The notes under the pieces are model-generated. The model saw only the letters and a program-made list of their open reading frames with translations. It did not search any database and was not told the origin of the DNA. Position numbers and translations under genes: made by a program. A DNA stretch of 20,000 nt from Theodoxus fluviatilis (lineage: Eukaryota; Mollusca; Gastropoda; Cycloneritida; Neritidae): assembly GCA_034096865.1 (NCBI GenBank), contig JAWQFJ010015206.1, forward strand, positions 1 through 20,000, written 5' to 3'. Below are positions 1-11,998 of the stretch, piece by piece. Every line of letters begins with the position of its first letter. Positions within the stretch are counted from its first letter, which is position 1.

Positions 1-2148
1 CATCACCACTACTACCACTGCCACCTACCACCATCACATCACCACTACCACCACTGTCATCTACCACCATCACATCACAACTACCACCCCTGTCACCTAC
101 CACTATCACATCACCACTACTACCACTGTCACATCACCACTACAACCACTGTCACCTACCAACATCACATCACCACTACCACCACTGTCACCTACCAACA
201 TCACATTGCCTCTACCACCACTGTCACCTACCACTATCACAACACCACTACTACAACTCTCACCTACCAACAACACATCACCACTACCACCACTGTCATC
301 TACAAACATTACATCACCACCTCCACCACTGTCACTACCACCATCACATTACCAGTACCACCACTGTCATAGTATATTAGGTCAAAACTGCCACCTCTGT
401 CATCTACCACCATCACATCACCACTACCACCACTGTCACCTACCACCATCACATCACCACAACCACCACTGTCACCTACCACCATCACATCACCACTACT
501 ACCACTGCCACTTACCACCATCACATCACCACTACCACCACTGTCATAGTATATTAGATCACAACTGCCACCACTTTCACCTACCAACATCACATCACCA
601 CTACCAAAACTTTCATCTACCAACATCACATTTCCACTACCACCACTGTCACCTACCACTATCATATCACAACTGCCACTACTGTCATCTACCAACATAA
701 CATCACCACTACCACCACTGTCATCTACCACCATCACATCACCACTACCATCATTGTCATCTACCACCATCACATCACCACTACCACCACTGTCACCTAA
801 TACTATCATATCACCACTACCACCACTGTCATCTACCACTATCACATCACCACTACTACAACTGTCACCTACCAACATCACATCACCACTACCACCATTG
901 TCATCTACCACCATCACATCACCACTACCACCACTGTCACCTAATACTATCATATCACCACTACCACCACTGTAATCTACCAACATTACATCACCACTAC
1001 CACCACTGTCGCCTACCAACATCACATGACCAATACCACCACTGTCACCTACCAACATCACATCACCACTACTACCACTGCCACCTACCAACAACACATC
1101 ACCTCTACCACCACTGTCATCTACCAACATCACATCACCACTACCACCTCTGTCACCTACTACCTTCACATCACCACTGCCACCTACCACTATCACATCA
1201 CCACTACCACCACTGTCATCTACCACTATCACCTCACCACTACCACCACTGTCATCTACCACCATCACATCACCACAACAACCACTGCAACCTACCACCA
1301 TCACATCACCACAACCACCACTGTCATCTACCACCATCACATCACCACAACCACCACTGTCATCTACCACCATCACATCATCACTACTAGAACTGTCACC
1401 TAACAACAACACATCACCACTACCACCATTGTCATCTACCACCATCACATCACCACTGCCACCACTGCCACGTACCAACATCACATCACCACTACCACCA
1501 CTGTCACCTACCAACATCACATCACCACCACCACCACTGTCATCTACCAACATCACATCACCAGTACTACAACTGTCATCTACCACCATCACATCACCAC
1601 TGCCACCACTGCCACCTACCACCATCACATCACCACTACCACCACTGTCACCTACCACCATCACATCACCACCACCACCACTGTCACCTACCACCATCAC
1701 ATCACCACTACCACCACTGTCACCTACCACCATCACATCACCACTACCACCACTGTCACCTACCACCATCACATCACCACTACCACCACTGTCACCTACC
1801 ACCATCACATCACCACTACCACCACTGTCATCTACCAACATCACATCACCAGTACTACAACTGTCATCTACCAACATCACATCACTAGTACCACCACTGT
1901 CACCTACCACTATCACATGACTAGTACCACCACTGTCACCTACCACCATCACATCACTAGTACCACCACTGTCACCTAATACTATGACATCACCACCTCC
2001 ACCACAGTCACCTACCACCATCAAATCACCACTACCACCACTGTCACCTAATTCTATCATATCACCACTACCACCACTGTCACCTAAAACATCACATAAC
2101 CACAACCATCACTGTCATGTACCACCATCACATCACCACTACCACCTG
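1..2148. repeat. 36-bp minisatellite, array 1 (truncated by window start)
   Basis: About 60 tandem copies of a 36-bp unit whose + strand is almost only C, A and T. The unit can be read as four 9-mers: CACCACTGT, CACCTACCA, CCATCACAT and CACCACTAC. The array is already running at base 1, so its true left end lies outside the window. Copies here are more varied than in the second array (TCTACC for CCTACC, CCAACATC for CCACCATC, CTACTA or CACAACC variants). Two copies, near 364-385 and 541-562, carry the unusual insert AGTATATTAG and lie 177 bp apart, so they were probably duplicated together. The last recognisable unit ends near 2148 where the sequence changes to TGCCCTCCCGCG. Long open frames read through the array in both directions, but the unit is a multiple of three and lacks stops in four frames, so these are not evidence of a protein. 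Confidence 0.97.
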
Positions 2149-2234
2149 CCCTCCCGCGTGATGAAGCCTTTAATAAGAGATTGTGTTTATAAAAAGGGGA
2201 GGGAAATAGTCCCTTGTACGATTACTGCAAATAC

Positions 2235-2240
2235 AATAAA
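2235..2240 (+). promoter_or_regulatory. AATAAA, possible polyadenylation signal
   Basis: A perfect AATAAA hexamer lies about 90 bp after the end of array 1, followed by the T/G-rich stretch GTGGTTTCTC. The hexamer is the established metazoan cleavage and polyadenylation signal. Its position is compatible with a transcript that runs rightward through the array, but the motif is also common by chance in A/T-rich DNA and no upstream coding exon is visible. Confidence 0.2.
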
Positions 2241-2387
2241 GTGGTTTCTCAATATGTTTGTAATCTCACTTCATTTTTTGTCATCTTGCTATGGAAATGA
2301 TGTTAATGAACTGTATTGTAACCCAACCTTCAACCCACCCACCACCCCTTCCCCCTCATGTCCCACTTTACCGTCATTTTTTGTGCA

Positions 2388-2393
2388 AATAAA
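2388..2393 (+). promoter_or_regulatory. AATAAA, second possible polyadenylation signal
   Basis: A second AATAAA occurs 153 bp after the first on the same strand, followed at once by AGTTTGG. Two same-strand signals just downstream of array 1 modestly raise the chance that a transcript ends here. No RNA evidence is available and chance occurrence remains likely. Confidence 0.2.
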
Positions 2394-3657
2394 AGTTTGG
2401 AAAGAAAAGCATTCCATCAGAGAGGTTCGTCCTCGTTCCTTCAGCATTCCTGGGGCCTGGGCTTGCCGCAGGCAGGAGACCGCGTAAGTCTGGCTCTGCC
2501 GACCTCTTTCCAAGGCAGTCAGGCGGGACGACGCCGTACTGGGACAAAAGGCAGGTTTTTTTCTCGTTCTTCTTACGCCATTCCCCATCGTCTTGTCATT
2601 TGAGAACCAGGATTCTGCTCTCGCTGGTTTGAAAGGAGTGGCTGGATCTCGCCAGGCGATCACTCCCTGCACAAGCAAAGCATTGTTCCCGAAGCCACCG
2701 CTTCTGTGCAGCCGTGCGTTTGATAATGCGCAGTGTCGGTGGTGGAGCAAGTTACCTGGTGACGCCCATAGGGGAAATACATCCAGCGCAGGGACGACCC
2801 TGCTTGAGCAAACGCCCCAGTGGACTCGTCATACTTACAGGCCTGACTGCTTACTCCGTCAGCTGCAGCAAATGTAGTTTGTAGATATGAAAATGTATTG
2901 TTCACAGACGCATGCCTATAAACGTTTTTTTCAGCCATGGTGCAAATTATCCATGGATACTTGTTCAGCTAATGTCCTGAAGAAGTAAACACAGTCTTCA
3001 ACTCAACACAGAACACTGCTAGTGGTGTTGGCGTGCAGTGAAGCGGCAGTGTCTGACAGGACCAGACACATTCTTGCGAGTCAACAAGCACGTGCATCGG
3101 AAGCATTCGCGCTTGTCTTTGAGTATGGAGACGACACGTCAATGATCTTCAGCATCCAGCCCTGACTTGGCTGTGTACATCGTCTTCTCAGCCAGACCAG
3201 TTGTCCAGTGGAAACCTTTGGCAAGGAGAAATTCAAACGCCGTTTTGACACCAAACACACCCGAGCCTCAACATGGGACAGGTCATCAGTACTCTGCTTG
3301 GGAGAGAAGTCTTTGCAGACGCTCATTGGAAATGTTGATTGGTTTCGATGTCATTACGCGAGGGGTGAACATGAGGGCCACACAGACGAAGTGTTGTTTC
3401 TCCTCAAACAATAGGCACACACATAGCGTCAGTGTTGTGTACCACGACGAGCTTCACTCGAAGTCTGTAGAGTCAATGTGCAAATACGCAATCAAGTACT
3501 GCGTTGTTTCCTTCACGTTGCGTCTGTGTAAGGTTTCTGAATGTTGACGTCTACACTTATTTTTTGTGATGTCAGAATACTATGCTCATTAATTTGATAA
3601 TTTGAAGCCCTCGAAAGCAGTCTGTTTTGTATTGTCATTAGCAGCTGGCGGAGTAAG

Positions 3658-3660
<3 letters not shown>

Positions 3661-3726
<66 letters not shown>

Positions 3727-3742
3727 ATCTCTCTCTCTCTCT
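3661..3742. repeat. (CT)n microsatellite
   Basis: About 82 bases of CT dinucleotide repeat, pure for the first 60 bases and then interrupted once by TTCTAT near 3723-3728. Such tracts arise by polymerase slippage and are common in animal genomes. The 129-codon open frame across it (3602-3991, reading as alternating Leu-Ser) is a by-product of the repeat. Confidence 0.98.
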
Positions 3743-4165
3743 GACCTGTATATATCTATCAGGATATTGAAAACGTTACCAATTAATACATTTTCTGGTA
3801 ATTTGTTTCCACAGAATGCCTCTGTTTACTGTATTAAACATTTGTCTAAAATCAACATGCCGCAGGCTGCAGGCCAACTACTTTTCTCCTCGAGTCTAAA
3901 GCGAAGGCGTTCCTCCGTTGCTGCATGGGTTGTTGGCAGGATGGCTGTGGTCATGTCTACAGCGTCCTTGGATTCCGACTGCCACACCTAATCTGCCTAC
4001 GTTGCCACAGACTCGGCGCATCAGTGTGAGGGATGCAGTGTGTTTTTTGCCAATGACGTCATTGTGGAAATGGATGGATGACGAAGATTAGCGATGTCAG
4101 GAGCTCAGTAGGACTTGCACGAGTATGTCCGAGTATTTCTCATAAGCCCCCCCTCCCTCCGCCCC
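3743..4165. other. Single-copy flank of array 2, no gene seen
   Basis: Non-repetitive DNA between the (CT)n tract and the second minisatellite. No convincing coding exon or RNA gene is visible. It carries a 14-bp perfect palindrome around a TGACGTCA core (4051-4064) and ends in a C-rich stretch (CCCCCCTCCCTCCGCCCC) just before the first, degenerate 36-bp unit. Confidence 0.6.
4051..4064. promoter_or_regulatory. CRE-like perfect palindrome
   Basis: CAATGACGTCATTG is a perfect 14-bp palindrome centred on TGACGTCA, the full cAMP-response element recognised by CREB/ATF bZIP proteins. The match is seen directly; binding is inferred. There is no identified gene next to it, so a regulatory role is unproven. 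Confidence 0.35.
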
Positions 4166-5330
4166 ATCATCTTATCACCACTACCACCACTGCCACCTAC
4201 CACCATCACATCACAACAACCACCACTGCAACCTACCACCATCACATCACAACTACCACCACTGCCACCTACCACCATCACATCACCACTACCACCACTG
4301 CCACCTACCATCATCACATCACCACTACCACCACTGCCACCTAACACCATCACATCACCATTACAACTACTGCCGCCTACCACATCACATATCCACTACC
4401 ACCACTGCCACCTACCACCTTCACATCACCACTACCAACACTGTCACCTACCACCATTACATCACCACTACCGCCACTGCTACCTACCACCATCACATCA
4501 CCACTACCACCACTGGCACCTACCACCATCACATCACATCTACCACCACTGGCACCTACCACCTTCACATCACCACTACCACCATCACATCACCACTACC
4601 ACCACTGCCACCTACCACCTTCACATCACCACTACCAACACTGTCACCTACCACCATCACATCACCACTACCACCACTGCCACCTACCACCATCACATCA
4701 CCACTACCACCACTGCCACCTACCACCATCACATCAACACTACCACACCAGCTGCCTACCACCTCACATCACCACTACCACCACTGCCATCTACCACCAT
4801 CCCATCACCACTGCCACCACTGACACCTACCACCATCACATCACCACTACCACCACTGCCACCTACCACCATCACATCACCACTACCACCACTGCCACCT
4901 ACCACCATCACACCACCACTACCACCACTGCCACCTACCACCATCACACCACCACTACCACCACTGCCACCTACCACCATCAATTCACTATTACCACCAC
5001 TTTCGCCTATCACCTTCACATCACCACTACCATCACTGCCACATACCACCTTCACATCACCACTACCACCACTGTCACCTACCACTATCACATCACCACT
5101 ACCACCACTGTCACCTACCACCATCACATCACTATTACCACCACTTTTCGCCTATCACCTTCACATCACCATTACCACCACTGTCACCTACCACTATCAC
5201 ATCACAACTACCACCACTGTCACCTACCACCATCACATCACCTCTACCACCACTGTCACCTACCATCATCACATCACCACTACCACCACTGTCACCTACC
5301 ACCTTCAAATAATCTCTACCACGACTGTCA

Positions 5331-5816
5331 CCTATCAACATCACATCACCGGTACTACCACTGTCACCCACAACCATCACACCACCACTACCACCTACCA
5401 CCATTCCATCATCACTACCACCTCTGTCACCTACCACCATCACATCACCACTACCACCACTGTCACCTACCACCATCACATCACCACTACCACCACTGTC
5501 ACCTACCACCATCACATCACCACTACCACCACTGTCACCTACCACCATCACATCACCACTACCACCACTGTCACCTATCAACATCACATCACCGGTACTA
5601 CCACTGTCACCCACAACCATCACACCACCACTACCACCTACCACCATTCCATCATCACTACCACCTCTGTCACCTACCACCATCACATCACCACTACCAC
5701 CACTGTCACCTACCACCATCACATCACCACTACCACCACTGTCACCTACCACCATCACATCACCACTACCACCTCTGTCACCTACCACCATCACATCACC
5801 ACTACCACCTCTGTCA
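5331..5816. repeat. 243-bp higher-order tandem duplication inside array 2
   Basis: The marked sequence CCTATCAACATCACATCACC followed by GGTACTACC and CCCACAACC begins at 5331 and again at 5574, exactly 243 bp apart. Each copy contains the same shortened 27-bp unit (CACTACCACCTACCACCATT context) and a rare CCATTCCATCATC variant, followed by ordinary 36-bp units. 243 equals six 36-bp units plus one 27-bp unit. The nearly identical marker content shows a recent duplication of a seven-unit block. Confidence 0.85.
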
Positions 5817-6299
5817 CCTACCACCATCACATCACCACTACCACCACTGTCACCTACCACCATCACATCACCACTACCACCACTGTCACCTACCACCATC
5901 ACATCACCACTACCACCAATATCCCCTACCACCATCAAATTCCCACTACCACCACTATCACCTAACATCATCACATCACCACTACCACCACTGCCACCTA
6001 AAACCATCACACCACCACTACCACCACTACCACCTACCACTATCACATCACCACTACCACCAATGCCACCTACCACCATCACATTACCACTACAAACACT
6101 GAAGCCTACCACCATCACATCACCACTACCACCACTGTCACCTACCACGATCACATCACCACTACCATAACTGTCACCTACCACCATCATATCACCACTA
6201 CCACCACTGTCACCTACCATCATCACATCACAACTACTACCTACAATCATCACATCATCACTACCACAACTACCGCCTATCATCATCACATCACCACTA

Positions 6300-7070
6300 C
6301 CACCACTGTCACCTACCACCATCACATCACAACTACCGCCTATCATCATCACATCACCACTACCACCACTGTCACATACCATCATCACATGACAACTACT
6401 ACCTATCATCATCCCATCACCACTACCACCACTGTCACATACCACTATCAGTACACCCCACTACCACCATTGTCACCTACCACCATCACATCACTACTAC
6501 CACCTACCAACATCACATCACCACTACCACCATTGTCACCTACCACCATCACATCACTCCTACCACCTACCAACATCACATCACCACTACCACCACTGTC
6601 ACCTACCAACATCACATCACCACTACCACCACTGCCACCTACCAACATCACATCACCACTACCGCCTATCATCATCACATCACCACTACCACCACTGTCA
6701 CCTACCACCATCACATCACAACTACCGCCTATCATCATCACATCACCACTACCACCACTGTCACATACCATCATCACATGACAACTACTACCTATCACCA
6801 TCACATCACCACTACCACCACTGTCACATACCATCATCACATGACAACTACTACCTATCATCATCCCATCACCACTACCACCACTGTCACATACCATCAT
6901 CACATGACAACTACCACCTATCACCATCGCATCACCACTACCACCACTGTCACCTACCACTATCAGTACACCCCACTACCACCATTGTCACCTACCACCA
7001 TCACATCACTCCTACCACCTACCAACATCACATCACCACTACCACCACTGTCACCTACCACCATCACATC
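6300..7070. repeat. Higher-order duplication of about 514 bp inside array 2
   Basis: The unique marker GTACACCCCACTACCACCAT starts at 6451 and at 6965, 514 bp apart. It is flanked in both places by the same succession: units with CATACCATCATCACATGACA before it, then CACTCCTACC or CACTACTACC shortened units after it. Because 514 is neither a multiple of 36 nor of three, this duplication shifts the reading frame. That is another sign the array is not coding. Confidence 0.75.
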
Positions 7071-7557
7071 ACTACTACCACCACTGCCACCTACCACCAT
7101 CACATCACCACTACTACCACTGTCACCTACCACTATCACATCACCACTACCACCTCTGTCACCTACCACCATCACATCACCACTACCACCACTGCCACCT
7201 ACCACCATCACATCACCACTACCACCACTGCCACCTACCACCATCACATCACCACTACTACCACTGCCACCTACCACTATCACATCACCACTACTACCAC
7301 TGCCACCTACCACCATCACATCACCACTACTACCACTGCCACCTACCACCATCACATCACCACTACCACCACTGCCACCTACCACTATCTCATCACCACA
7401 ACCACAACTTTCACCTACCATCATCACATCACAACTACCACCCCTGCCACCTACCATCATCACATCTTCACTACTACCACTGCCACCTACCACTATCTCA
7501 TCAGCACTACCACCCCTGCCACCTACCATCATCACATCTTCACTACTACCACTGCAA

Positions 7558-8842
7558 CCTACCACCATCACATCACCACTACTACCACTGCCACCTACCA
7601 CTATCACATCACCACTACTACCACTGCCACCTACCACCATCACATCACCACTACTACCACTGCCACCTACCACCATCACATCACCACAACCACCACTTTC
7701 CCCTACCACCATCACATCACCACTACTACCACTGCCACCTACCACCATCACATCACCACTACTACCACTGCCACCTACCACTATCTCATCACCACTACTA
7801 CCACTGTCACCTACCACCATCACATCACCACTACTACCACTGCCACCTACCACCATCTCATCACCACTGCAACCTACCACCATCTCATCACAACTACTAC
7901 CACTGCCACCTACCACTATCACATCACAACTACTACCACTGCCACCTACCACTATCTCATCACCACTACTACCACTGTCACCTACCACTATCTCATCACC
8001 ACTACCAACACTGCCACCTACCACCATCACATCACAACTACTACCACTGCCACCTACCATTATCTCATCACCACTACTACCACTGCCACCTACCACCATC
8101 ACATCACAACTACTACCACTGCCACCTACCATTATCTCATCACCACTACTACCACTGCCACCTACCACCATCTCATCACAACTACTACCACTGCCACCTA
8201 CCACTATCTCATCACCACTACTACCACTGTCACCTACCACTATCTCATCACCACTACCAACACTGCCACCTACCACCATCACATCACAACTACTACCACT
8301 GCCACCTACCACTATCTCATCACCACTACTACCACTGTCACCTACCACTATCTCATCACCACTACCAACACTGCCACCTACCACCATCACATCACAACTA
8401 CTACCACTGCCACCTACCACCATCACATCACCACTACTACCACTGCCACCTACCACTATCACATCACCACTACTACCACTGCCACCTACCACCATCACAT
8501 CACCACTACTACCACTGCCACCTACCACCATCACATCACCACAACCACCACTTTCACCTACCACCATCACATCACCACTACTACCACTGCCACCTACCAC
8601 CATCACATCACCACTACTACCACTGCCACCTACCACTATCTCATCACCACTACTACCACTGTCACCTACCACCATCACATCACCACTACTACCACTGCCA
8701 CCTACCACCATCTCATCACCACTGCAACCTACCACCATCTCATCACAACTACTACCACTGCCACCTACCACTATCACATCACAACTACTACCACTGCCAC
8801 CTACCACTATCTCATCACCACTACTACCACTGTCACCTACCA
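7558..8842. repeat. 855-bp higher-order repeat inside array 2
   Basis: A block of about 430 bp at 7558-7987 recurs at 8413-8842 at an offset of exactly 855 bp. The anchors are the CCACAACCACCACTTTC unit (7681 offset context and 8536) and the shortened CCACTGCAACCTACC unit (7861 and 8716). I noticed only one difference, CCCCTACC against CACCTACC after CTTT. 855 equals 23 units of 36 bp plus one of 27 bp. Between the two blocks lie nested repeats marked by CTACCAACACTGCC at 8002, 8254 and 8362, spaced 252 bp (7 units) and 108 bp (3 units). This is a hierarchy of unequal-exchange or slippage products. Confidence 0.85.
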
Positions 8843-10529
8843 CATCCATCACCACTACCACACTGCCACCTACCACCATCACATCACACTACTACCACTG
8901 CCACTCCACCATACCACCACTGCACTACCCATCATCACCACTACCACCACTGCCACCTACCACCATCACATCACCACTACTACCACTGCCACCTACCACC
9001 ATCACATCACCACTACTACCACTGCCACCTACCACCATCACATCACCACTACCACCACTGCCACCTACCACTATCACATCACCACTACTACCACTGCCAC
9101 CTACCACCATCACATCACCACTACCACCACTGCCACCTACCACCATCACATCACCACTACCACCACTGCCACCTACCACTATCACATCACCACTACCACC
9201 ACTGCCACCTACCACCATCACATCACCACTACCACCACTGCCACCTACCACCATCACATCACCACTACCACCACTGCAACCTACAACCATCACATCACCA
9301 CTACCACCACTGTCACCTACCACCATCACATCACCACTACTACCACTGCCACCTACCACCATCACATCACCACTACCACCACTGTCACCTACCACCATCA
9401 CATCACCACTACTACCACTGCCACCTACCACCATCACATCACCACTACTACCACTGCCACCTACCACCATCACATCACCTCTACTACCACTGTCACCTAC
9501 CACCATCACATCACCACTACCACCACTGTCACCTACCACCATCACATCACCTCTACTACCACTGCCACCTACCACCATCACATCACCACTACCACCATTG
9601 TCACCTACCACCATCACATCACCACTACCACCACTGTCACCTACCACCATCACATCGCCACTACTACCACTGTCATCTACCACCATCACATCACTACTGC
9701 CACCACTGCAACCTACCACCATCACATGACCACTACCACCACTGCCACCTACCACCATCACATCACCACTACCACCACTGCAACCTACCACCATCACATG
9801 ACCACTACTACCACTGTCACCTACCACCATCACATCATTACTACTACCACTGCCACCTACCACCATCACATCACCACTACCACCACTGCCACCTACCACC
9901 ATCACATCACCACTACTACCACTGCAACCTACCACCATCACATAACCACTACTACCACTGTCATCTACCACCATCACATCACCACTGCCACCTACTACTA
10001 TCACATTACCACTACCACAACTGTCAACTACCAACATCACATCGCCATTACTACCCCTGCCACCTACTACCATCACATCACTACCACCACCACTGTCACC
10101 TACCACCATCACATCACAACTAGCATCACTGCCACCTGTCACAATCATACGACCACTGCCACCTACCACCATCACATCACCACTACCACCACTGTCACCT
10201 ACCACCATCACATCACCACTACCACCACTGTCACCTACCACCATCAAATCACCACTACCACCACTGTCACCTACCACCATCACATCACCACTACCACCAC
10301 TGTCACCTACCACCATCACATCACCACTACCACCACTGTCACCTACCACCATCACATCACCACTACCACCACTGTCACCTACCACCATCACATTACCACT
10401 ACCACCACTGTCACCTACCACCATCACATCACCACTACCACCACTGTCACCTACTACCATCACATCACCACTACCACCACTGTCACCTACCAACATCACA
10501 TCACCACTACCACCATTGTCACCTACCAC

Positions 10530-10640
10530 CATCACATCACCACTGCCACCTACCACCATCACATCACCACTGCCACCTACCACCATCACATCACCACTGC
10601 CACCTATCACCACTACCACCACTGCCACCTACCACCATCA
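10530..10640. repeat. Run of shortened 27-bp units
   Basis: Successive units read CACTGCCACCTACCACCATC followed by ACATCAC, with period 27 instead of 36. They lack the block CCACTACCA. Similar shortened units recur near 10640-10670 and 10805-10885. Near 10881 and 10933 a 52-bp irregular copy appears twice before the array ends at about 10963. Confidence 0.85.
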
Positions 10641-10963
10641 CATCACCACTGTCACCTACCACCATCCCATTACCACTACCACCACTGTCACCTACCACCA
10701 TCACATCACCACTACCACCACTGTCACCTACCACCATCACATCACCACTACCACCACTGTCACCTACCAACATCACATCACCACTACCACCATTGTCACC
10801 TACCACCATCACATCACCACTGTCACCTACCACCATCACTTCAGCACTGCAACCTACCACCATCACATCACCACTGTCACCTATCACCACTACTACCACT
10901 GCCACCTACCACCATCACATCACCACTGTCACCTATCACCACTACTACCACTGCCACCTACCA

Positions 10964-11372
10964 AGGAACATTCTCTCAGAGGACAGTGCAAACCCAGACA
11001 AGAGAGACTGTGAAGTGAAGTGGAAATTGCGACAGCTGTGCAGGCCACTTCCGCCTGCTCTGTACTGCTGCGCGTTGACTCGACACCGCCATGCTTCATT
11101 CACTTGTCACTCATTCCCCGGAGTCATCACTTTCTCTGCAACGCCAGCAAACCCTCCTTTCTGTCACCATTGACTTGGCACTGCACTGGCCCGCCTCCAC
11201 CGACAAGCTCCCAGTGCACTGCCGAGCCTGACCGAGAAAGAGATAAAGATGGGAGGGCTGGCCTGGACTCTTACCCTCAGCAAAAACACACGAAGTACAG
11301 TCCGTGTCCACGCTTCGGACTTGAAACCTGCCTGCAGATAAGAGAAACATAAACGTGCATTATCGTCTGCTT
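10964..11372. other. Single-copy DNA, no gene recognised
   Basis: About 400 bp of mixed-composition sequence between the end of array 2 and the (TG)n tract. Short open frames of about 80-126 codons cross it in both strands, but most start in the neighbouring repeat or lack any recognisable domain. I see no RNA gene or clear promoter. Confidence 0.5.
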
Positions 11373-11643
<271 letters not shown>

Positions 11644-11753
11644 GAGAGATCTCTTTCGGTGCGACGTGAGCAATCTCCTGTCGATGTTGACGCGTGTTTG
11701 CAACTGGCTGGTAAGGGAGGTTTGCTGACTCTTGTCCGCCACACCCAAAATGG

Positions 11754-11766
11754 TGACGTCACGTGA
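11754..11766. promoter_or_regulatory. Overlapping CRE and E-box palindromes
   Basis: TGACGTCA (11754-11761) overlaps TCACGTGA (11759-11766), which contains the CACGTG E-box. The first is the consensus for CREB/ATF bZIP proteins, the second for bHLH-ZIP proteins of the Myc/Max/USF type. The match is direct; any use as an enhancer is inference, as no gene is identified beside it. Confidence 0.35.
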
Positions 11767-11839
11767 AACTGTCTAGCGCTTCGTTTCAGTTGATACATCC
11801 GCCTTGCCGCCTGCATGCTGTCTTTTCAAACCCGGTAAA

Positions 11840-11998
11840 GGTACCCAACTCGCTGCCTGCACTGCGCAGCCACCCGCTAAAATTAGGGTAGAGGTACCCC
11901 ACTTGCTGCCTGCACTGCGCAGCCACCCGATAAAATTAGGGTAGAGGTACCCAACTCGCTGCCTGCACTGCGCAGCCACCCGCTAAAAGCAGGGTGGA
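11840..11998. repeat. 53-bp tandem repeat, three copies
   Basis: GGTACCC starts at 11840, 11893 and 11946. Each copy continues through GCTGCCTGCACTGCGCAGCC and ends in an A-rich stretch with TTAGGG (AAGCAGGG in the third copy). Copies differ at only a few sites, so the triplication is fairly recent. The minus-strand open frame over it is a repeat by-product. Confidence 0.95.

Larger units (their letters stand above)
2149..3660. other. Single-copy spacer between the two 36-bp arrays, no recognised gene
   Basis: Ordinary mixed-composition DNA with no tandem repeat. I recognise no protein family in either strand. The longest open frames are a 153-codon frame on the minus strand (2289-2750) and a 126-codon frame on the plus strand (3167-3547). 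Both overlap other open frames on the opposite strand, have no recognisable domain, and look like chance. A donor-like CGCGTAAGT lies near 2483-2491. The region could be a single-copy spacer or an inserted element that split one ancestral array. I saw no target-site duplication at its two edges. Confidence 0.6.
4166..10963. repeat. 36-bp minisatellite, array 2 (about 185-190 copies)
   Basis: A 6.8-kb tandem array of the same family and orientation as array 1. The common unit differs from array 1 mainly in more frequent CTGCCACC (for CTGTCACC) and CTACTACCACTG variants. Variants are clustered: TCTCATCA units concentrate at 7380-8820, CATCATCACATG units at 6200-6910, and CCACTGTC units at 10190-10480. 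This shows local amplification, not random scatter. Several shortened units of 27 bp occur, each lacking one 9-bp block. The + strand has about one G per unit, so the minus strand is T/G-rich with runs of GGTGG. Open frames of up to 983 codons (6778-9729) follow from the stop-free unit. Variants between copies change the amino acid in most cases in every open frame, so I do not call a gene here. Confidence 0.98.

Noticed and set aside
2289..2750. 153-codon minus-strand frame as a gene
   Set aside because: It overlaps open frames on the other strand and contains no recognisable domain or splice context; it may be a fragment of a dispersed repeat, but I cannot support that.
3602..3991. 129-codon frame with a Leu-Ser repeat as a membrane protein
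   Set aside because: The hydrophobic-looking run is the (CT)n microsatellite; flanks show no domain.
6778..9729. 983-codon open frame (repeating Pro-Pro-Leu-Ser-Pro-Thr-Thr-Ile-Thr-Ser) and the matching Gly-Asp-Ser-Gly-Gly frame on the minus strand, as a mucin-, silk- or antifreeze-like protein
   Set aside because: The 36-bp unit is a multiple of three and has no stop in four of six frames, so long frames are automatic. The common variants (TCA/CCA, CCT/TCT, ACC/AAC, ACA/TCA, CCA/CAA, CCA/CTA) are nearly all amino-acid changing in the + frame and in the minus frame. No signal peptide, splice sites or unique termini were seen, and the 514-bp duplication breaks frame.
1..10963. CRISPR array, because the repeat is 36 bp
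   Set aside because: There are no unique spacers; units are head to tail. No cas-like gene is present and the context is eukaryotic.
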